A DNA stretch of 64,000 bases from Peptoniphilus genitalis (GCF_023614525.1 NZ_CP097885.1:432501-496500), one strand, 5' to 3'; counted from the first letter of the stretch, positions 43,601 through 52,634 are shown. Numbers and translations: made by a program. Notes: a model not told the origin generated them from the sequence alone.

Positions 43601-45559
43601 TTATAAACTTTTATCGTCTTCTGAATTTTTCTTATCTGTTTCATCCAACTTATCATTCTTATGGATAAGTTCCTTTGCTTCATCAGATAAGTCTTCTTCA
43701 TTTATTGTATCTTCAAGGTCAATTGATTCTTCATCAAGCTTTTCGCCATTAAAGATTTTTTCAAAGTCCTTGGAGTAAATTGTTTCCTTTTCTAAAAGGG
43801 CATCAGAAAGGGCAAGCAACTTGTCTAAGTTATCGCTTAAAAGTTCCTTACACTTTGTATAAGCCTCGTTTATAATTCTTGTAACTTCATCATCAATTTC
43901 TGCTGCAGTTCTTTCGGAATAATCTCTTGAACGTCCAAGGTCCCTTCCTATGAAGACTTCATTTTCTGATGAGTCGTAATTAATTGTTCCGAGCTTCTCA
44001 CTCATTCCATAGTGGGTTACCATGGAACGAGCAATCTTTGTAGCTCTCTCAATGTCATTGGATGCACCAGTTGAAATGTCGTCAAGCACAAGAGACTCGG
44101 CAACTCTTCCTCCAAGAAGAGAAACAATAGAAGCTTCCATCTTCTTCTTTGTCATGAAAGAAACATCATCTTCAGGAAGGTAGGCAGTGAATCCACCAGC
44201 CATTCCTCTTGGAATAATTGTAATCATGTGAACAGGATCTTCTTCTGGAAGAAGTCTTGATACAATTGCGTGTCCAGATTCGTGAACTGCTGTAAGTTTT
44301 CTTTCCTTTTCTGAAACAATGCGAGACTTCTTTGCAGGACCTGCTTGGACCTTTATTGATGCTTCATCAACGTCTTCCATAGAAATTGCATTTTCGCCAC
44401 GTCTTGCAGCAAGTAGGGCTGATTCGTTCATTAGGTTTTCAAGATCTGCTGGAGTAAAGCCTGGAGTTCTCTTTGCAATTACTTCAAGGTTTACATCATC
44501 TGCAAGCTTCTTTCCCCTAGAATGAATTTCAAGGATTGCCTTTCTTGCACGAACGTCTGGCTTGCCAACATAAACTGTCCTGTCAAATCTACCTGGCCTT
44601 AGGATTGCTGGGTCAAGTATGTCTGCCCTATTTGTTGCAGCCATAACTATAACGCCTTCGTTAGTTCCAAAACCATCCATCTCTACAAGAAGTTGGTTAA
44701 GAGTTTGCTCTCTTTCGTCATGGCCACCGCCAAGACCTGCTCCTCTTTTTCTTCCCACTGCATCAATTTCGTCAATAAAAATTATACAAGGTGCGTTTTT
44801 CTTTGCAGATTCAAAAAGGTCTCTTACTCTTGAAGCACCAACACCAACAAACATTTCAACGAAGTCAGATCCACTCATTATAAAGAAAGGAACTCCTGCT
44901 TCGCCGGCAACAGCCTTTGAAAGATAAGTTTTACCAGTTCCTGGAGGACCTACAAGTAGGACTCCCTTAGGGATTCTAGCTCCCATATTTATAAATTTCT
45001 TAGGATCTTTTAAGAAGTCAACAATTTCTTCAAGCTCTTCCTTTTCTTCTTCCAAGCCAGCAACATCCTTAAACTTAACTAGGTTTTTGCCATCTTCTTT
45101 GTTAATTAGTTTTGCCTTGCTCTTACCGAAGGAGTTCATCTTTCCTCCGCCACCAGCTTGTTGCATCATCTTGTACCAGAAGAAAACAATAAAGGCAAAC
45201 ATAAGAAGGGTTGGAATCCACTCAACTAAGAAAGAAGTTTGCTTAGTTGGGCTTGAAACTACGTTGATAGATCCTGTATCAGATTTTTCCTTTAAGTAGT
45301 CCCTATAGAAGGTATCTGCTGCCTCTTGTGGGATTACAGTCCTAAAAGTGTCGCCATTTTTTAGTTTAACGCTGGCAATGGAGTCAATTCCATTTTGCAA
45401 GTTTACAGACTTTACATTGTCCTTTTCAAGTTCCGTCACAAACTCTGTAAAAGATTTTTCTTCCACAACATTTGCTGGTGGTCCAAAAAATCTAATAGAC
45501 AGTATTAATACAAGAATCAGGACAATATAAAATCCTGCTCCCCCAAATTTTTTATTCAA
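43601..45559 (-). CDS. ftsH: ATP-dependent zinc metalloprotease FtsH
   Basis: This membrane AAA+ protease degrades misfolded and regulatory proteins. Two membrane helices lie near residues 8-25 and 105-130, Walker [11 protein letters not shown] near 203, Walker [12 protein letters not shown], and second-region-of-homology motifs follow. The zinc site [11 protein letters not shown] is near 423, and the C-terminus is acidic. The start chosen is TTG 45559, giving MNKKFGG, with GAGGAG 8 nt upstream. A GTG 9 nt earlier directly abuts that site. Either way the gene starts at the very end of hpt. It is the last gene of the cluster. Confidence 0.94.
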   Translation of the reverse strand: MNKKFGGAGFYIVLILVLILSIRFFGPPANVVEEKSFTEFVTELEKDNVKSVNLQNGIDSIASVKLKNGDTFRTVIPQEAADTFYRDYLKEKSDTGSINVVSSPTKQTSFLVEWIPTLLMFAFIVFFWYKMMQQAGGGGKMNSFGKSKAKLINKEDGKNLVKFKDVAGLEEEKEELEEIVDFLKDPKKFINMGARIPKGVLLVGPPGTGKTYLSKAVAGEAGVPFFIMSGSDFVEMFVGVGASRVRDLFESAKKNAPCIIFIDEIDAVGRKRGAGLGGGHDEREQTLNQLLVEMDGFGTNEGVIVMAATNRADILDPAILRPGRFDRTVYVGKPDVRARKAILEIHSRGKKLADDVNLEVIAKRTPGFTPADLENLMNESALLAARRGENAISMEDVDEASIKVQAGPAKKSRIVSEKERKLTAVHESGHAIVSRLLPEEDPVHMITIIPRGMAGGFTAYLPEDDVSFMTKKKMEASIVSLLGGRVAESLVLDDISTGASNDIERATKIARSMVTHYGMSEKLGTINYDSSENEVFIGRDLGRSRDYSERTAAEIDDEVTRIINEAYTKCKELLSDNLDKLLALSDALLEKETIYSKDFEKIFNGEKLDEESIDLEDTINEEDLSDEAKELIHKNDKLDETDKKNSEDDKSL

Positions 45560-45564
45560 TAATA

Positions 45565-46107
45565 TCACTCCTCACTATTAGAATAGACAGACTCATCTAG
45601 TATTCCAATGTAAGGAAGTCCTCTGAATCTCTCGTTGTAGTCCATTCCATAACCAATTACAAAGTGGTCATCTATTTCATATCCATTGTATTTAACAGGC
45701 AGTTCAACCTTTCTTCTAGATGGTTTTGAAAGCATAGTTACAATTTCTATAGACCTTGCTCCCCTTGACTTTAAAATTTTAGTCAAATAAGAAAGAGTTA
45801 CACCTGTATCAATTATGTCTTCGACGATTAAAATATCCTTATCAACTATTGATGTTGAAATATCCTTTAGGATCCTAACTTCACCCATGGACCTTGTGTC
45901 TTGGTAGCTGGAAACATCCATAAAGTCGTACTCAAGCTCTAAGTCAATACTTCTCATAATATCTGCCATAAAGGGAACACATCCCTTTAAGATTCCAAGC
46001 AAGAATAAATTCTTATCCTTGTAGTCCTCTGTTATTCTTTCCCCAAGTTCTTTAACTTTATCTCTGATTTCTTCTTCAGAATAAAGAACTTCTTTAATAT
46101 CTGACAT
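45565..46107 (-). CDS. hpt: Hypoxanthine phosphoribosyltransferase
   Basis: This protein of about 180 aa salvages hypoxanthine and guanine with PRPP. The PRPP loop is [17 protein letters not shown], and [12 protein letters not shown] and [19 protein letters not shown] match HPRT. The start chosen is ATG 46107 ([14 protein letters not shown]) with GGAGG 7 nt upstream; the longer frame to 46212 only extends into tilS. It overlaps the tilS end by 14 bp. The tilS-hpt-ftsH order is conserved in Firmicutes. Confidence 0.94.
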   Translation of the reverse strand: MSDIKEVLYSEEEIRDKVKELGERITEDYKDKNLFLLGILKGCVPFMADIMRSIDLELEYDFMDVSSYQDTRSMGEVRILKDISTSIVDKDILIVEDIIDTGVTLSYLTKILKSRGARSIEIVTMLSKPSRRKVELPVKYNGYEIDDHFVIGYGMDYNERFRGLPYIGILDESVYSNSEE

Positions 46108-47428
46108 TCCTAACCTCCAAAATGAGTTTGTTTTTTGTGTTTTTATCAATCTTAACATCTTCTGAGATATCCATCCCAAGTATGTAGATGATTTTTTCAT
46201 TATCACATACAAGTCCTATTTCATCTCTTAAAAGCCTGTCAACTTTTCTATCAATAAAATAATCCTTTAGCTTTTTATTATTTTTCATACCCAGTGGCTT
46301 AAATCTATCTCCTGGGGCTCTCTTCCTTATGTAAAGACTTCCTTTTATTTTATCACAGTCTATTACTTTTATAAAGGAATCCTCATGACTTTCTTTTTCA
46401 TCTCTTGAGATGAAAATTTCTCCAAAGTCAGTTGCGTTTCTTCCAAGCACTAAATCCTTGCTTGTCTTCTCATCTTGGTCAATAACTTCTTCGATATAAA
46501 TCTTGTCATAGGACCTTCTTGCAGAAATATTTTTGCCAAGATCAATTTGTCTTCCAGAGTCGCCAAGGCATAGATCATAGATAGCAAGTATGTTGGACCT
46601 ACTTAAAATATTTTCACTATAAAAATTTTCTTCTAAGTATTTTTTTATTACTTCTTGACCTATAAACTTTTTTAATTTTTTTATTTCAGATGGAATTAAA
46701 AAATTATCTCCTAGGCAATTATAATAATTTTCTTCTAGAATTTCTCCTATAAAGTCATTAGCTTCTTCTGCGTTTTCAGAAAGTCTAAGAAGAGAATTTA
46801 TTATATCTGGATTGAATTTTTTAAGTTGTGGAATAAGTCCCAGCCTAATTTTATTTCTAGTGTAGATTTCTTTAAAGTTTGTCTCGTCATCAAAGTATGG
46901 GAGCTTATTCTTGTGAAGATAGTCTTCAATCTCTTCCCTCTTAATATTTATAAGAGGTCTATAAACGTCTTTATTGACATGAGAGATGCCAGAAAGACCC
47001 TTTAGGCCTGTCCCCCTCATAATATTAAAAAGGACTGTCTCTGCCCTGTCATTGGCATTGTGGGCTGTTAAAATCTTCCTACCTTGAGAGTTTTCTCTAA
47101 AGAATTCATACCTTAAAATTCTTCCAGCCTCTTCAGATGAAATTTTTTCTTTTCTTGCAAATTCATCCATGTTCACTGTCTTACTTATAAATTTTATTCC
47201 ATAAGCTTGGCAAGATTTTTTTACAAATTCCTCATCTCTCTTGGCAGTCTCTCTTATGCCATGGTTTAGGTGACAAACTATTATATCAAGGTCCCAATCT
47301 TCTTTTAAATCCATAAAATTATAAAAGAGATACATGGAGTCTGCCCCACCAGATACACCAAGACTTAGCTTGTCAGATTTTTTTATTATATTTAGTTTTT
47401 TTAAGTTCTCGTAAAATATCTTATCCAT
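46094..47428 (-). CDS. tilS: tRNA(Ile)-lysidine synthetase
   Basis: This 444-aa enzyme modifies C34 of tRNA-Ile(CAU) to lysidine using ATP and lysine. The PP-loop is LGVSGGADSMYLFYNF near residues 22-37. CHLNHGIRETAKRDEEFV and LTAHNANDRAETVLFNIMRG are TilS signatures, and a C-terminal TilS domain (GDRFKPLGMKNNKKLKDYFID) is present. The start codon lies only a few nucleotides after the T run of a terminator and has no Shine-Dalgarno, so translation initiation may be weak or coupled to read-through. Confidence 0.93.
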   Translation of the reverse strand: MDKIFYENLKKLNIIKKSDKLSLGVSGGADSMYLFYNFMDLKEDWDLDIIVCHLNHGIRETAKRDEEFVKKSCQAYGIKFISKTVNMDEFARKEKISSEEAGRILRYEFFRENSQGRKILTAHNANDRAETVLFNIMRGTGLKGLSGISHVNKDVYRPLINIKREEIEDYLHKNKLPYFDDETNFKEIYTRNKIRLGLIPQLKKFNPDIINSLLRLSENAEEANDFIGEILEENYYNCLGDNFLIPSEIKKLKKFIGQEVIKKYLEENFYSENILSRSNILAIYDLCLGDSGRQIDLGKNISARRSYDKIYIEEVIDQDEKTSKDLVLGRNATDFGEIFISRDEKESHEDSFIKVIDCDKIKGSLYIRKRAPGDRFKPLGMKNNKKLKDYFIDRKVDRLLRDEIGLVCDNEKIIYILGMDISEDVKIDKNTKNKLILEVRNVRY

Positions 47429-47434
47429 AGTTAA

Positions 47435-47474
47435 AATAAAAAAAGTGGCAAACTATCAAAAGATAGTTACCACT
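47435..47474 (-). terminator. Hairpin terminator between the S1 gene and tilS
   Basis: Stem AGTGG..AACTATC/GATAGTT..CCACT with a four-A loop, followed by seven T on the minus strand. The T run ends about 7 nt before the tilS ATG. Confidence 0.85.
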
Positions 47475-47475
47475 A

Positions 47476-47853
47476 CTAATTTCTAGAATTCTTCTTCTTT
47501 GTCTTTTGATTGTATCTTGCTCTAGCTTCGTCAAGCTTTGTATTGCTTTCCTTGAGGAACTTGCTCAAGATGTCTTCGAATCTTTGGTCTACTTTTTCAT
47601 CCTTAGGCTCTTCTTTTTTCTCAATGGCATCCTTAATTGAAAGAGCAATCTTTCCCTTTTCATCAATGCTAAGAACCTTGACCTTAACCTCATCACCTTC
47701 AGAAATGTGATTATTTATATCCTTAACAAAAGTGTCTGCAATTTCAGAAATATGTACTAGACCACTTTTGCCATCTTCTAAATCTACAAAGGCTCCAAAC
47801 TTAGCAACCTTAGTAACTACACCTTCAACTATATCGCCTGGCGATAAATCCAT
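47476..47853 (-). CDS. S1-domain RNA-binding protein (YabR-like)
   Basis: In this 125-aa protein, residues 1-75 are one S1 domain (GDIVEGVVTKVAKFGAFVDLEDGKSGLVHIS, cited in part; DEVKVKVLSIDEKGKIALSIK). A charged, basic tail follows. It corresponds to YabR of B. subtilis, downstream of divIC, and probably binds RNA or ribosomes. Exact role unknown. Confidence 0.87.
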   Translation of the reverse strand: MDLSPGDIVEGVVTKVAKFGAFVDLEDGKSGLVHISEIADTFVKDINNHISEGDEVKVKVLSIDEKGKIALSIKDAIEKKEEPKDEKVDQRFEDILSKFLKESNTKLDEARARYNQKTKKKNSRN

Positions 47854-47874
47854 AACTTCCTCCTAAATTTTATT

Positions 47875-48189
47875 TTAAATACCCTTATCAGTATTTGTAG
47901 CCTTATCCTTGTTCTTGTCAACATAGATAACTTCTCTTGGTTTAACCATGCCCAAATCTTCTCTCGCTACCTTTTCAATAAAATCAGTAGAGGAAGAATT
48001 TTCTAGTTCAGAATTCAGATTATCTATTTCAAGTTTTAAATTAGAAATTTCTCTATTGTTGGCAGAAATAATCTCAAGTTTTTGATTTCTTAGAGATATT
48101 GACTTGCCAATTTTTACTGAGCCAAAAAGTACAGACCCTATAATTATAATGGCAAGAGCCAAGGGAAATCTTCTTCTTTTTACCTTCAT
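47875..48189 (-). CDS. divIC: FtsB/DivIC-like septum-formation protein
   Basis: This 104-aa bitopic protein has a short basic cytoplasmic start, one membrane helix (FPLALAIIIIGSVLFGSVKIG) and a coiled coil (ISANNREISNLKLEIDNLNSELEN). The conserved ending DFIEKVAREDLGMVKPREVIYV follows, as in FtsB/DivIC. It stabilises the FtsL-containing division complex. Its place between rqcP and the S1 gene matches divIC in B. subtilis. Confidence 0.88.
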   Translation of the reverse strand: MKVKRRRFPLALAIIIIGSVLFGSVKIGKSISLRNQKLEIISANNREISNLKLEIDNLNSELENSSSTDFIEKVAREDLGMVKPREVIYVDKNKDKATNTDKGI

Positions 48190-48230
48190 AAGTCTCTCCC
48201 ACCTATATACAATTAGATTATTATCCTCAA

Positions 48231-48473
48231 TTAATCTATCCTATCATAAAGAGTCTCTGCATCCTTCTTGGAATTCACATCAGAGATGTCCTTAACCTTG
48301 ACCCTAATTTTTCTCTCGCCAAGTTGGAGTGAAATAATGTCATCAATGTTAACAGAATCTGATGGTTTGGCAAGCTTGTTGTTAATTTCTACAAGGCTCT
48401 TTTCACAAGCTTCCTTTGCTAGAGTTCTTCTTTTTATAAGTCTTGAGTTTTTTAAAAATTTATCTAATCTCAT
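48231..48473 (-). CDS. rqcP: S4-domain RNA-binding protein RqcP (YabO / Hsp15 type)
   Basis: This protein of about 80 aa is a single S4 domain: MRLDKFLKNSRLIKRRTLAKEAC, SLVEINNKLAKPSDSVNIDDIISLQ. RqcP works with RqcH on stalled large ribosomal subunits, adding alanine tails. The start chosen is ATG 48473, where family members begin (MRLDKFLK); upstream codons are probably not translated. Synteny with hup and divIC supports the assignment. Confidence 0.87.
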   Translation of the reverse strand: MRLDKFLKNSRLIKRRTLAKEACEKSLVEINNKLAKPSDSVNIDDIISLQLGERKIRVKVKDISDVNSKKDAETLYDRID

Positions 48474-48540
48474 AATCCTCTCCATTAATGAATATATCAA
48501 ATAGAGAAGAAAATATCAATACTTAGACAAAATTTGAGCA

Positions 48541-48564
48541 TAAAAAAAGAAGGCCTTGCCTTCT
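48541..48564 (-). terminator. Terminator of the HU gene
   Basis: Stem AGAAGGC/GCCTTCT with a 3-nt loop and seven T on the minus strand, just after the HU stop. Confidence 0.85.
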
Positions 48565-48570
48565 CTTTTC

Positions 48571-48849
48571 TTACTTATTAACAGCTTCTTTAAGAGCTTT
48601 ACCTGATCTGAAAACTGGAGCTTTAGATGCAGGAATCTTAATAACTTCTTCTGGATTTCTAGGGTTTCTTCCTTCTCTAGCTTTTCTTTGTCTAACTTCG
48701 AAAGTTCCAAATCCAACTAATTGAACTTTTTCTCCGTCTGCAAGAGCTTCTTGAACTGAAGAAATAAATCCGTTTAAAGCTTGTTCAGCGTCTTTTTTAG
48801 TAAGACCTGATTTTTCTGCAATGCTTGCTACTAATTCTGATTTGTTCAT
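48571..48849 (-). CDS. hup: DNA-binding protein HU
   Basis: This 92-aa nucleoid protein matches HU along its whole length: MNKSELVASIAEKSGLTKKDAEQAL, VQLVGFGTFEVRQRKAREGRNPRN, PASKAPVFRSGKALKEAVN. It bends and compacts DNA as a dimer. A strong AGGAGG site precedes it. The leader of about 100 nt contains two hairpins and its own promoter, so it is probably an independently expressed, abundant protein. Confidence 0.97.
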   Translation of the reverse strand: MNKSELVASIAEKSGLTKKDAEQALNGFISSVQEALADGEKVQLVGFGTFEVRQRKAREGRNPRNPEEVIKIPASKAPVFRSGKALKEAVNK

Positions 48850-48904
48850 TTTATATCCTCCTTGAAGAATTTTCTATAGTCTTTCCTTAGTTACAAAACC
48901 TTGT

Positions 48905-48946
48905 AAGTCTTTGATATGCAAGACTTCTTAGGGCTTCATTGCTAAG
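48905..48946 (-). other. Two hairpins in the HU mRNA leader
   Basis: AAGTCTT/AAGACTT (48905-48926, perfect 7-bp stem) and CTTAG/CTAAG (48927-48946) lie next to each other between the HU promoter and ribosome-binding site. No T run follows, so they are not terminators. They may affect mRNA stability or translation. Confidence 0.45.
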
Positions 48947-48955
48947 ACTGTTACA

Positions 48956-48961
48956 ATTATA
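48956..48961 (-). promoter_or_regulatory. -10 box of the HU promoter
   Basis: TATAAT on the minus strand about 105 bp before the HU ATG; the -35 region (TAGAAA) is weak. Confidence 0.45.
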
Positions 48962-48987
48962 ACCTAAGTTCACTTTATTTTCTACAT

Positions 48988-49914
48988 TTATTTTAAAAAA
49001 ATCGCTATTTTATCCAATTTTTTATAGATCTCATCAAATATTTCACGGAAATCCACTAAACCTTCTCTTTCCTTTAAGAAAAGCATTAATAAAGACAGGA
49101 TTAAAGTGTCAATCTCCTCTTCATAGTCCATGGAAATCCCCTTAGATTTTTCTATTAAAAGCTTTTTAATCTTATCAAAATTTTCATCATCTAAGTAAAG
49201 GTCCTTGTCTTCTAAAATATTTTCCATCTCTTCCATAATTATTTGAAAGTTTTTTCCACTTGTCCTTGGAATGTAGATGCAGGACTGGTGATTGTAGTCA
49301 TCAATTCTTGGAAGTTTATAAATTTCCACCTTCCTTACGATCTCATCATCAAGACCTGCGTCGGTAATTACATAGGCCATGTCCTCTTCGCTATAGACTT
49401 CTTGAAGAAGAAGTGATAGGTCTGATGCAATTCTCTTGTTATAGACTTGAGTTATTAGGGTGTCACGCCTTGTGTCAAAGTCAAACTTCTTTGCATCAGA
49501 ATCTAAAAATAAAAGTCCATCAACGGCATCTCGTCCAACTCCGGCAAGAACTGGTTCGATAAAGGAAATTCCATTTACAATATTTATTTCTTCTTTCTTA
49601 TCTATTAAGAGCCTCACAGTTTTTTCTGCAACTAGGGGAGTACCTGGAACAAAATAATTTATGTCTTTATCCTTAGCTTCTTCTATTAGTATTTCTACAA
49701 TTTTATTATAAACTTGGTCGAAGCTTTCCATCTCATCGTACAAGTAGTCAAAGGACTGGTAAGCTATTTTATTTTCCTCAAAAAAAGAAAGGGCTTCATG
49801 CCTGTCAGTCCTCAAAAAATTTTTATTTCCGTTTTTCATAATTTTTACTGCTTCAAGGGTAAGGTCTCTTGAAGAAGTGGATCCAAGTCCAACAACATTT
49901 ATCATTCTAATCAC
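48988..49914 (-). CDS. YabN-like protein: tetrapyrrole-methylase-type N-terminus, degenerate MazG-like C-terminus
   Basis: In this 308-aa protein, residues 1-115 match the YabN N-domain, a tetrapyrrole-methylase fold: INVVGLGSTSSRDLTLEAVKIM, FLRTDRHEAL, NYFVPGTPLVAEKTVRLL. Residues 220-308 are helical and align by eye with MazG: YEEEIDTLILSLLMLFLKEREGLVDF resembles EELGDLLLQVVFHA. The first EExxE metal motif is replaced by LIEKSKGI. Loss of that motif suggests that pyrophosphatase activity is reduced or lost. It occupies the yabN position just upstream of hup and rqcP. Substrate unknown. Confidence 0.75.
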   Translation of the reverse strand: MIRMINVVGLGSTSSRDLTLEAVKIMKNGNKNFLRTDRHEALSFFEENKIAYQSFDYLYDEMESFDQVYNKIVEILIEEAKDKDINYFVPGTPLVAEKTVRLLIDKKEEINIVNGISFIEPVLAGVGRDAVDGLLFLDSDAKKFDFDTRRDTLITQVYNKRIASDLSLLLQEVYSEEDMAYVITDAGLDDEIVRKVEIYKLPRIDDYNHQSCIYIPRTSGKNFQIIMEEMENILEDKDLYLDDENFDKIKKLLIEKSKGISMDYEEEIDTLILSLLMLFLKEREGLVDFREIFDEIYKKLDKIAIFLK

Positions 49915-50073
49915 CTGCTAACATTATACACATAAAGTCTACTTGTTTATAAAAAATTTTAATTATATCTTTGCTTTGTTAATAAAAAAAATTTTTTCCC
50001 ATGCAATAGAAAAATATTCTAAGCTAATTAACAATTTTAATTTCCTCAAGTCGTGAATTTTTAATTTCTTCAT

Positions 50074-50097
50074 AAAAAAAAGAGGGGTTACCCCCTC
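50074..50097 (-). terminator. Terminator of the DapF-like gene
   Basis: Stem GAGGGG/CCCCTC with a short loop and eight T on the minus strand, 10 nt after the stop codon. Confidence 0.88.
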
Positions 50098-50107
50098 CTC
50101 ATAAGGA

Positions 50108-51064
50108 TTAATCAAATCCAAATTTATCTCTCATTATTTTAAGTTCTTCATCTGTTAGGTCGTTTTCATCAACTGGCTCTTGATTTTCTTCTTCAGCCAT
50201 TTTCTTTTTGTGTTCTTCCACGATCTTATCGTGCTCAGCTATAACTGCTAGAGCCACGTCTTGTGGAATCTCAATAGATTTCTTTTCTACTTCAGAAAGT
50301 TCAACCTTGCCACCAACGCAGAATTTTTTACCGTCTTCAAATTCATAAACAAAAACTTCAAGTTCTCCTGCCGGGTTCTTAATTGCAATCTTGTAATCTT
50401 CATCAAGCTTATCAATGTCGCTTTCAAGATAATTAACTACAGCTACAGTGCCTGATCCACAAGAGCCTTCTCTAAATAAAGTTTCAGAACCTTCTACATA
50501 AACGTAAGGAATCATTTCAAGCTTTTCCTTGTTGAAGAAAAGAACTCCATAGGCATCATCCTTGTAATCCTTTTTAAGGACTTCAAGAGCCTTATCTACA
50601 AATTCTCTGTCTTCTTCAGCTTCAACAACTAAGTGACTAATTCCATGAAGTTTAATAAGAGTGCAGTCCTTGCCAGCTATTGTCAAGTTTTCTCTTTCAA
50701 TAGGACCATCAAGGGCAACATAGGCCTTTTGATTTTTAACATCTGCAATTACATCAGTTGTTCCTTTATGACCACTTACATAAACTTCAATATCAACAAG
50801 TCCATCAGTGTCATAGAAGCCTGCAGAGTAAAGTCCATAAGCTCTTGTTGCGTTGGCACAAAATTCTCCACCCATCATGTCCATCCTAAGAGGTGCACCT
50901 TCATAGGCTGGAGAAATAAATCCAACTTGTTCAACATCCTTATCTATTTGTTCAATAATACAGTCTGTATAAGCCTTTCTATATCCTGGATAAACAGGAG
51001 CTACAACAAAGCCTGTTATATTTCCACATGGGTTCGCTCTAAAATAATTAAAAGTTTTCTTCAT
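50108..51064 (-). CDS. DapF-fold amino-acid epimerase/racemase, substrate uncertain
   Basis: This protein of about 318 aa has the two-domain PLP-independent epimerase fold. The two catalytic-cysteine segments are GGEFCANATRAYG near residue 78 and REGSCGSGTVAVVNY near 213. Canonical DapF has FCGNGxR and an ACGTG motif; both are altered here (CANATR, SCGSGT), and DapF's RGxGET is not seen. The protein may therefore be a related racemase (such as histidine racemase or CntK-type enzymes) rather than true diaminopimelate epimerase. An acidic, lysine-rich tail of about 40 residues is extra. The start chosen is ATG 51064 (MKKTFNYFRANPCGN), 6 nt after GAGG. It is a single-gene unit with its own promoter and terminator. 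Confidence 0.75.
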   Translation of the reverse strand: MKKTFNYFRANPCGNITGFVVAPVYPGYRKAYTDCIIEQIDKDVEQVGFISPAYEGAPLRMDMMGGEFCANATRAYGLYSAGFYDTDGLVDIEVYVSGHKGTTDVIADVKNQKAYVALDGPIERENLTIAGKDCTLIKLHGISHLVVEAEEDREFVDKALEVLKKDYKDDAYGVLFFNKEKLEMIPYVYVEGSETLFREGSCGSGTVAVVNYLESDIDKLDEDYKIAIKNPAGELEVFVYEFEDGKKFCVGGKVELSEVEKKSIEIPQDVALAVIAEHDKIVEEHKKKMAEEENQEPVDENDLTDEELKIMRDKFGFD

Positions 51065-51105
51065 AACCATCCTCTTCTTGACTCTAAAAATAAATTTACT
51101 CTTTA

Positions 51106-51114
51106 ATTATAGCA
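51106..51114 (-). promoter_or_regulatory. Extended -10 promoter of the DapF-like gene
   Basis: TGCTATAAT on the minus strand (TGn extended -10), about 42 bp before the ATG. No consensus -35. Confidence 0.5.
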
Positions 51115-51178
51115 TACTAAGTTAGTATTTTTTAACAACTAATCCTATCTTACCCGAAATTTAATTTTTAACGCAGGC

Positions 51179-52351
51179 TTATTTTAGATACTTCTTTAAA
51201 TCTTCTACCCTATCTGTTCTTTCCCAAGGAAGGTCTAAGTCATTTCTACCAAAGTGACCATAGGATGCAGTTTGTCTATAAATTGGTCTTAGTAAGTCAA
51301 GGTCACGAATAATTGCAGCTGGTCTCATGTCGAAGTTTTCCATAATAATTTTTTCGATTTCTTCATGAGAAAGTTTACCAGTTCCAAAAGTTTCTACATA
51401 AACTGAAGTTGGTCTTGCAATACCAATTGCATAGGCAAGTCCAATTTCAACTTTATCTGCAAGTCCTGCTGCAACAAGATTTTTTGCAATGTATCTTGCG
51501 TAGTAGGCACCAGACCTGTCAACCTTTGTTGGATCCTTTCCAGAGAAAGCTCCACCGCCATGTCTTCCAAAGCCGCCGTAGGTATCAACAATTATTTTTC
51601 TACCAGTAAGTCCAGCGTCAGCCATTGGTCCACCAATAACAAATCTGCCAGTTGGATTGATGAAAAATTCTGTGTCCTTGTCGATAAATTCTGCTGGCAC
51701 AACTTTTTCAACAACTTCTCTAATGATGTCTTCTCTAATTTGTTCCATAGAAACATTTGGAGCGTGTTGAGATGATACTACAACATTCTTAAGTCTTACA
51801 GGCTTGTCTTCTTCATACTCAACTGTAACTTGAGTCTTGCCATCTGGTCTTAGGTAGTCAAGAGTTCCATCTTTTCTTACTTCAGTTAATCTTCTTGATA
51901 ACTTATGAGCAAGTGAAATTGGAAGTGGCATCAACTCTTCAGTTTCGTTGCAAGCAAAGCCAAACATAATACCTTGGTCCCCTGCTCCAAAGGAGTCAAG
52001 TTCATCTACTCCATCTTCCTTGAACCTGTCGACACCCATGGCTATGTCAGAAGATTGTTCCTTGATTGCAGATAGGACTGCACAAGTTCTTCCATCGAAA
52101 CCAAATTTTGCCCTGTTGTATCCAATATCTTCTAGGACTTCTCTTGCAGTTTTTTCAAAATCCACATAAGTTTCTGTTGAGATTTCTCCAGTTATAACTA
52201 TCATTCCTGTGGATGCCATAGTTTCGCATGCCACTCTCGCATTTTTATCTTCCGCCAAAATCTTATCTAAGATGGCATCTGATATTTGGTCACAAACTTT
52301 GTCAGGATGTCCTTCTGTAACGGACTCTGAACTAAATTGCCATTTTTTCAT
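51179..52351 (-). CDS. metK: S-adenosylmethionine synthetase
   Basis: This protein of about 390 aa makes SAM from methionine and ATP. It has the N-terminal [23 protein letters not shown] (cited in part), [16 protein letters not shown] near residue 115, and the P-loop-like [20 protein letters not shown] near 255. The start chosen is ATG 52351 (MKKWQF), as in other MetK proteins; the in-frame ATG six codons upstream contains the GGAGG site itself. Expression is controlled by the SAM-I riboswitch about 110 bp upstream: high SAM stops transcription. Confidence 0.96.
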   Translation of the reverse strand: MKKWQFSSESVTEGHPDKVCDQISDAILDKILAEDKNARVACETMASTGMIVITGEISTETYVDFEKTAREVLEDIGYNRAKFGFDGRTCAVLSAIKEQSSDIAMGVDRFKEDGVDELDSFGAGDQGIMFGFACNETEELMPLPISLAHKLSRRLTEVRKDGTLDYLRPDGKTQVTVEYEEDKPVRLKNVVVSSQHAPNVSMEQIREDIIREVVEKVVPAEFIDKDTEFFINPTGRFVIGGPMADAGLTGRKIIVDTYGGFGRHGGGAFSGKDPTKVDRSGAYYARYIAKNLVAAGLADKVEIGLAYAIGIARPTSVYVETFGTGKLSHEEIEKIIMENFDMRPAAIIRDLDLLRPIYRQTASYGHFGRNDLDLPWERTDRVEDLKKYLK

Positions 52352-52461
52352 TTTGTTTCTTTCCTCCATTTTAAATACCTTGATTTAATGTATGAATTTA
52401 TTTTTTCTTTTCTATTTGGTCAAATTTATAAAGTCATATAAAATTTTAATCCATAAAAAAA

Positions 52462-52582
52462 TCCCCACGCAAAAAGTGAGGACCATTAAACCTCATCTTC
52501 CAGATAAAAATCTGTGGGATTTAGCACCAACTAGGTTGCCGGGTTTCACAGTGCCCATTCACTCCACCACTCTCAATAAGGT
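52462..52582 (-). promoter_or_regulatory. SAM-I (S-box) riboswitch with intrinsic terminator, upstream of metK
   Basis: On the minus strand, P1 is ACCTTATT (52575-52582) paired with GATGAGGT (52490-52497). Inside are conserved S-box blocks: GAGAGTGGTGGAG, GTGAAACCCGGCAACC and GGTGCTAAATCC. The terminator stem TCCTCAC/GTGGGGA with seven T lies at 52454-52482. TGAGG of the P1 3' strand can pair instead with CCTCA of the terminator, giving the antiterminator. SAM binding holds P1 and permits termination: an OFF switch. Confidence 0.93.
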
Positions 52583-52605
52583 ATTATTTATATTTTGTAG
52601 ATTAG

Positions 52606-52634
52606 ATTATAGCACTTAAAATTTTTTAGTGCAA
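52606..52634 (-). promoter_or_regulatory. Promoter of the metK riboswitch transcript
   Basis: Minus-strand TTGCAC (52629-52634), 17-bp spacer, TATAAT (52606-52611). It begins about 25 bp before the riboswitch P1 stem and overlaps the end of the AEC gene. Confidence 0.6.

Noticed and set aside
52392-52619. Plus-strand open frame of 75 codons upstream of metK
   Set aside because: It is the reverse complement of the SAM-I riboswitch and terminator; the structured RNA explains the sequence.
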